A stretch of DNA of 53,601 nucleotides from Rhizobiales bacterium UBA3584 (GTDB lineage: Bacteria > Pseudomonadota > Alphaproteobacteria > Rhizobiales > Devosiaceae), in contig DFMV01000014.1 of the NCBI GenBank assembly GCA_002375765.1, positions 1 to 53,601 on the forward strand, in the 5' to 3' direction. Within the stretch, counting starts at the first letter, position 1. The number at the start of each line of letters is the position of its first letter. The notes under the pieces are model-generated. The model saw only the letters and a list, made by a program, of their open reading frames with translations, ran no database searches and was not told where the DNA came from. A program made the translations under genes and the position numbers. This document shows positions 52,490 to 53,601 of the stretch, piece after piece.

Positions 52490-53462
52490 TACGATGGCCG
52501 TGGCCAGAAGCGAAACGCTGCTGGGGTATTTCAAGCGCACCTGGCGCCAGAACATCATCTATATCGGCTTTATCGTCGTCTTCTTGTTCTTTGCCGTGAC
52601 GCTGCACGACAAGGGATTTCTCACGCCCAACAACATTCTCAACATCGCCCGCCAGACGGCCATGATCGCGGTGATGGCCGTCGCGATGACGCTAGTGCTC
52701 TCATCGGGTGAAATCGACTTGTCGGTTGGCGCCGTTGCGGGCCTGGCTTCGGTCACAACGGCAATGGCGGTCGCCTGGGGCGGCGTACCTGCGGGTATAG
52801 CTGCAGGCGTCATGACCGGTGTGGCGGTGGGTCTGATCAACGGCTTTTTATCGACGCGGCTGATGATCCCGACATTCCTTACGACGCTAGCGATGATGGG
52901 GATCGCCAAGGGCACCGCCATGTGGATATCGGACACCGCCGCCATTCCCGTGCTCGACCCAACATATCCGGCCATTTTCGGCGGCGGCAATATCGGGCCG
53001 ATCCCGACCTTGCTGGTGTGGATGCTGGTCGTGGGTGTCATCGGACACATCGTGCTGCGGCGCACCAAGTTCGGCCGGCAAATCCTGGCTGTCGGGGGCA
53101 ACGTGGTCGCTGCGCGCTATAGCGGCATCAATACCGGTCGGATCAAGCTCTGGGTGATCGTCATTTCTGCTGTGACGGCATCGCTCGCCGGGATGCTATA
53201 TGCGGGCCGGCTTCAGACCGGGCGCTTCCAGCTTGGCGAAGGCGACGAGTTATCAGTGATTGCCGCCGTAGTGCTCGGTGGCACCAGCCTCTTCGGTGGC
53301 AAGGGCACGGTTGTGGGCTCGATCATCGGCGCTCTGATGATCGGCGTCATCAACAACGGCCTCATTTTGATGGGCCTCGAATATTCCCAGCAACTCATCG
53401 CTCGCGGCGGGATCATCATCCTGGCCGTTGCCCTGAGCCAGGCCGGTACGCGGACTGCGTGA
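52482..53462 (+). CDS. Sugar ABC transporter permease
   Basis: Membrane subunit of the RbsC/XylH type, 326 residues with about eight to ten helices. The family signature GEIDLSVGAVAGLAS and the EAA-like GGNVVAARYSGINTGRIKL loop are present. The ATG overlaps the end of the ATPase gene by eight bases, preceded by GGAGG. These importers use one permease gene as a homodimer, so the set of binding protein, ATPase and permease is complete without a further gene. Confidence 0.93.
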   Translation: MIDTMAVARSETLLGYFKRTWRQNIIYIGFIVVFLFFAVTLHDKGFLTPNNILNIARQTAMIAVMAVAMTLVLSSGEIDLSVGAVAGLASVTTAMAVAWGGVPAGIAAGVMTGVAVGLINGFLSTRLMIPTFLTTLAMMGIAKGTAMWISDTAAIPVLDPTYPAIFGGGNIGPIPTLLVWMLVVGVIGHIVLRRTKFGRQILAVGGNVVAARYSGINTGRIKLWVIVISAVTASLAGMLYAGRLQTGRFQLGEGDELSVIAAVVLGGTSLFGGKGTVVGSIIGALMIGVINNGLILMGLEYSQQLIARGGIIILAVALSQAGTRTA

Positions 53463-53601
53463 GGGAGCCGAGGGGGATTCAAGGTGTGGACGAAATGCTC
53501 TTCATCGACTGGTTTGCCATCCAGAAGGAATCTGAACGCTCGCCTTTCGCCAACTCGATCGGAATTATTTGGCTTTGACTGTTGATTTCTGCTGAGAAGT
53601 G
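53463..53601. other. Right end of the window, no clear gene
   Basis: No gene family is recognised in the last 139 bases. A short frame from the GTG at 53487 (VDEMLFIDWFAIQKESERS, about 31 residues, after AGGGGG) has a ribosome-site-like sequence but no known likeness. It could be a small gene or the remnant of one. The operon may continue beyond the window. Confidence 0.4.

Noticed and set aside
1..53601. CRISPR arrays, insertion sequences, prophage genes and toxin-antitoxin pairs
   Set aside because: No spaced direct repeats, transposase or integrase motifs, or typical small two-gene units were found on either strand.

Overview
The window looks like ordinary chromosome of an alphaproteobacterium of the order Hyphomicrobiales, probably Devosiaceae (Pelagibacterium or Devosia type). 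This is inferred from the high GC content, the CtrA/ChpT/SciP cell-cycle proteins, the Caulobacter-like fliF-fliG-fliH-fliN-flbD flagellar operon, an EipA-type DUF1134 protein, and the typical rhizobial interspersed repeat with a TCCGAACCGG core. I see no phage, insertion sequence, CRISPR array or plasmid function.

Layout. 1-508: gene-free, with REP-like inverted repeats and a serC-type RNA leader. 509-3406: serC-serA (serine synthesis) and a terminator. 3453-8107: a DMT exporter, purA, and a large acidic single-pass membrane protein. 8104-12251: the thiamine uptake operon thiB-thiP-thiQ under a TPP riboswitch, with thiamine pyrophosphokinase divergent from it. 12241-17861: a CNNM/CorC membrane protein, rpoH, an RluD-type pseudouridine synthase, a small membrane protein, L-serine deaminase and a YjbR protein. 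17976-23123: fliJ-fliI, ctrA with a long control region, a DUF2189 membrane protein, an atypical single-domain receiver, and chpT. 23221-28289: YHS-domain protein, DUF1134/EipA protein, coiled-coil membrane protein, dicarboxylate/amino-acid symporter, zinc metallopeptidase. 28354-38528: flagellar block on the minus strand (fliK-flgD, sciP, fliF-fliG-fliH-fliN-flbD-flhA). 38806-44682: mnmA, a small membrane protein, an ECF-type sigma factor paired with a membrane-anchored VWA protein, a VOC dioxygenase and a UdgX uracil-DNA glycosylase. 44781-44857: tRNA-Met(CAT). 45139-53462: a sugar or polyol import and catabolism locus.

How the parts work together. The middle of the window couples cell cycle and motility. 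ChpT passes phosphate to CtrA, SciP restrains CtrA, and FlbD drives sigma-54 flagellar promoters. Matching DNA sites are visible: CtrA-like boxes at ctrA, sciP and fliF; two identically built CGGCA-N5-TGCCG palindromes at fliF and fliK, proposed as FlbD sites; and a GG-N10-GC sigma-54 promoter before fliK.

The most unusual unit is at the right. A ROK-type repressor has lost both the zinc loop and the sugar-contact motif of the family. It is translationally coupled (ATGA) to a periplasmic-binding-protein homologue that has no signal peptide. That homologue resembles the exported binding protein encoded 2.4 kb away. I propose that the cytosolic binding protein is the ligand sensor for a ROK protein that can no longer sense on its own. 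A near-perfect operator candidate lies in the divergent promoter between the two arms of the locus.
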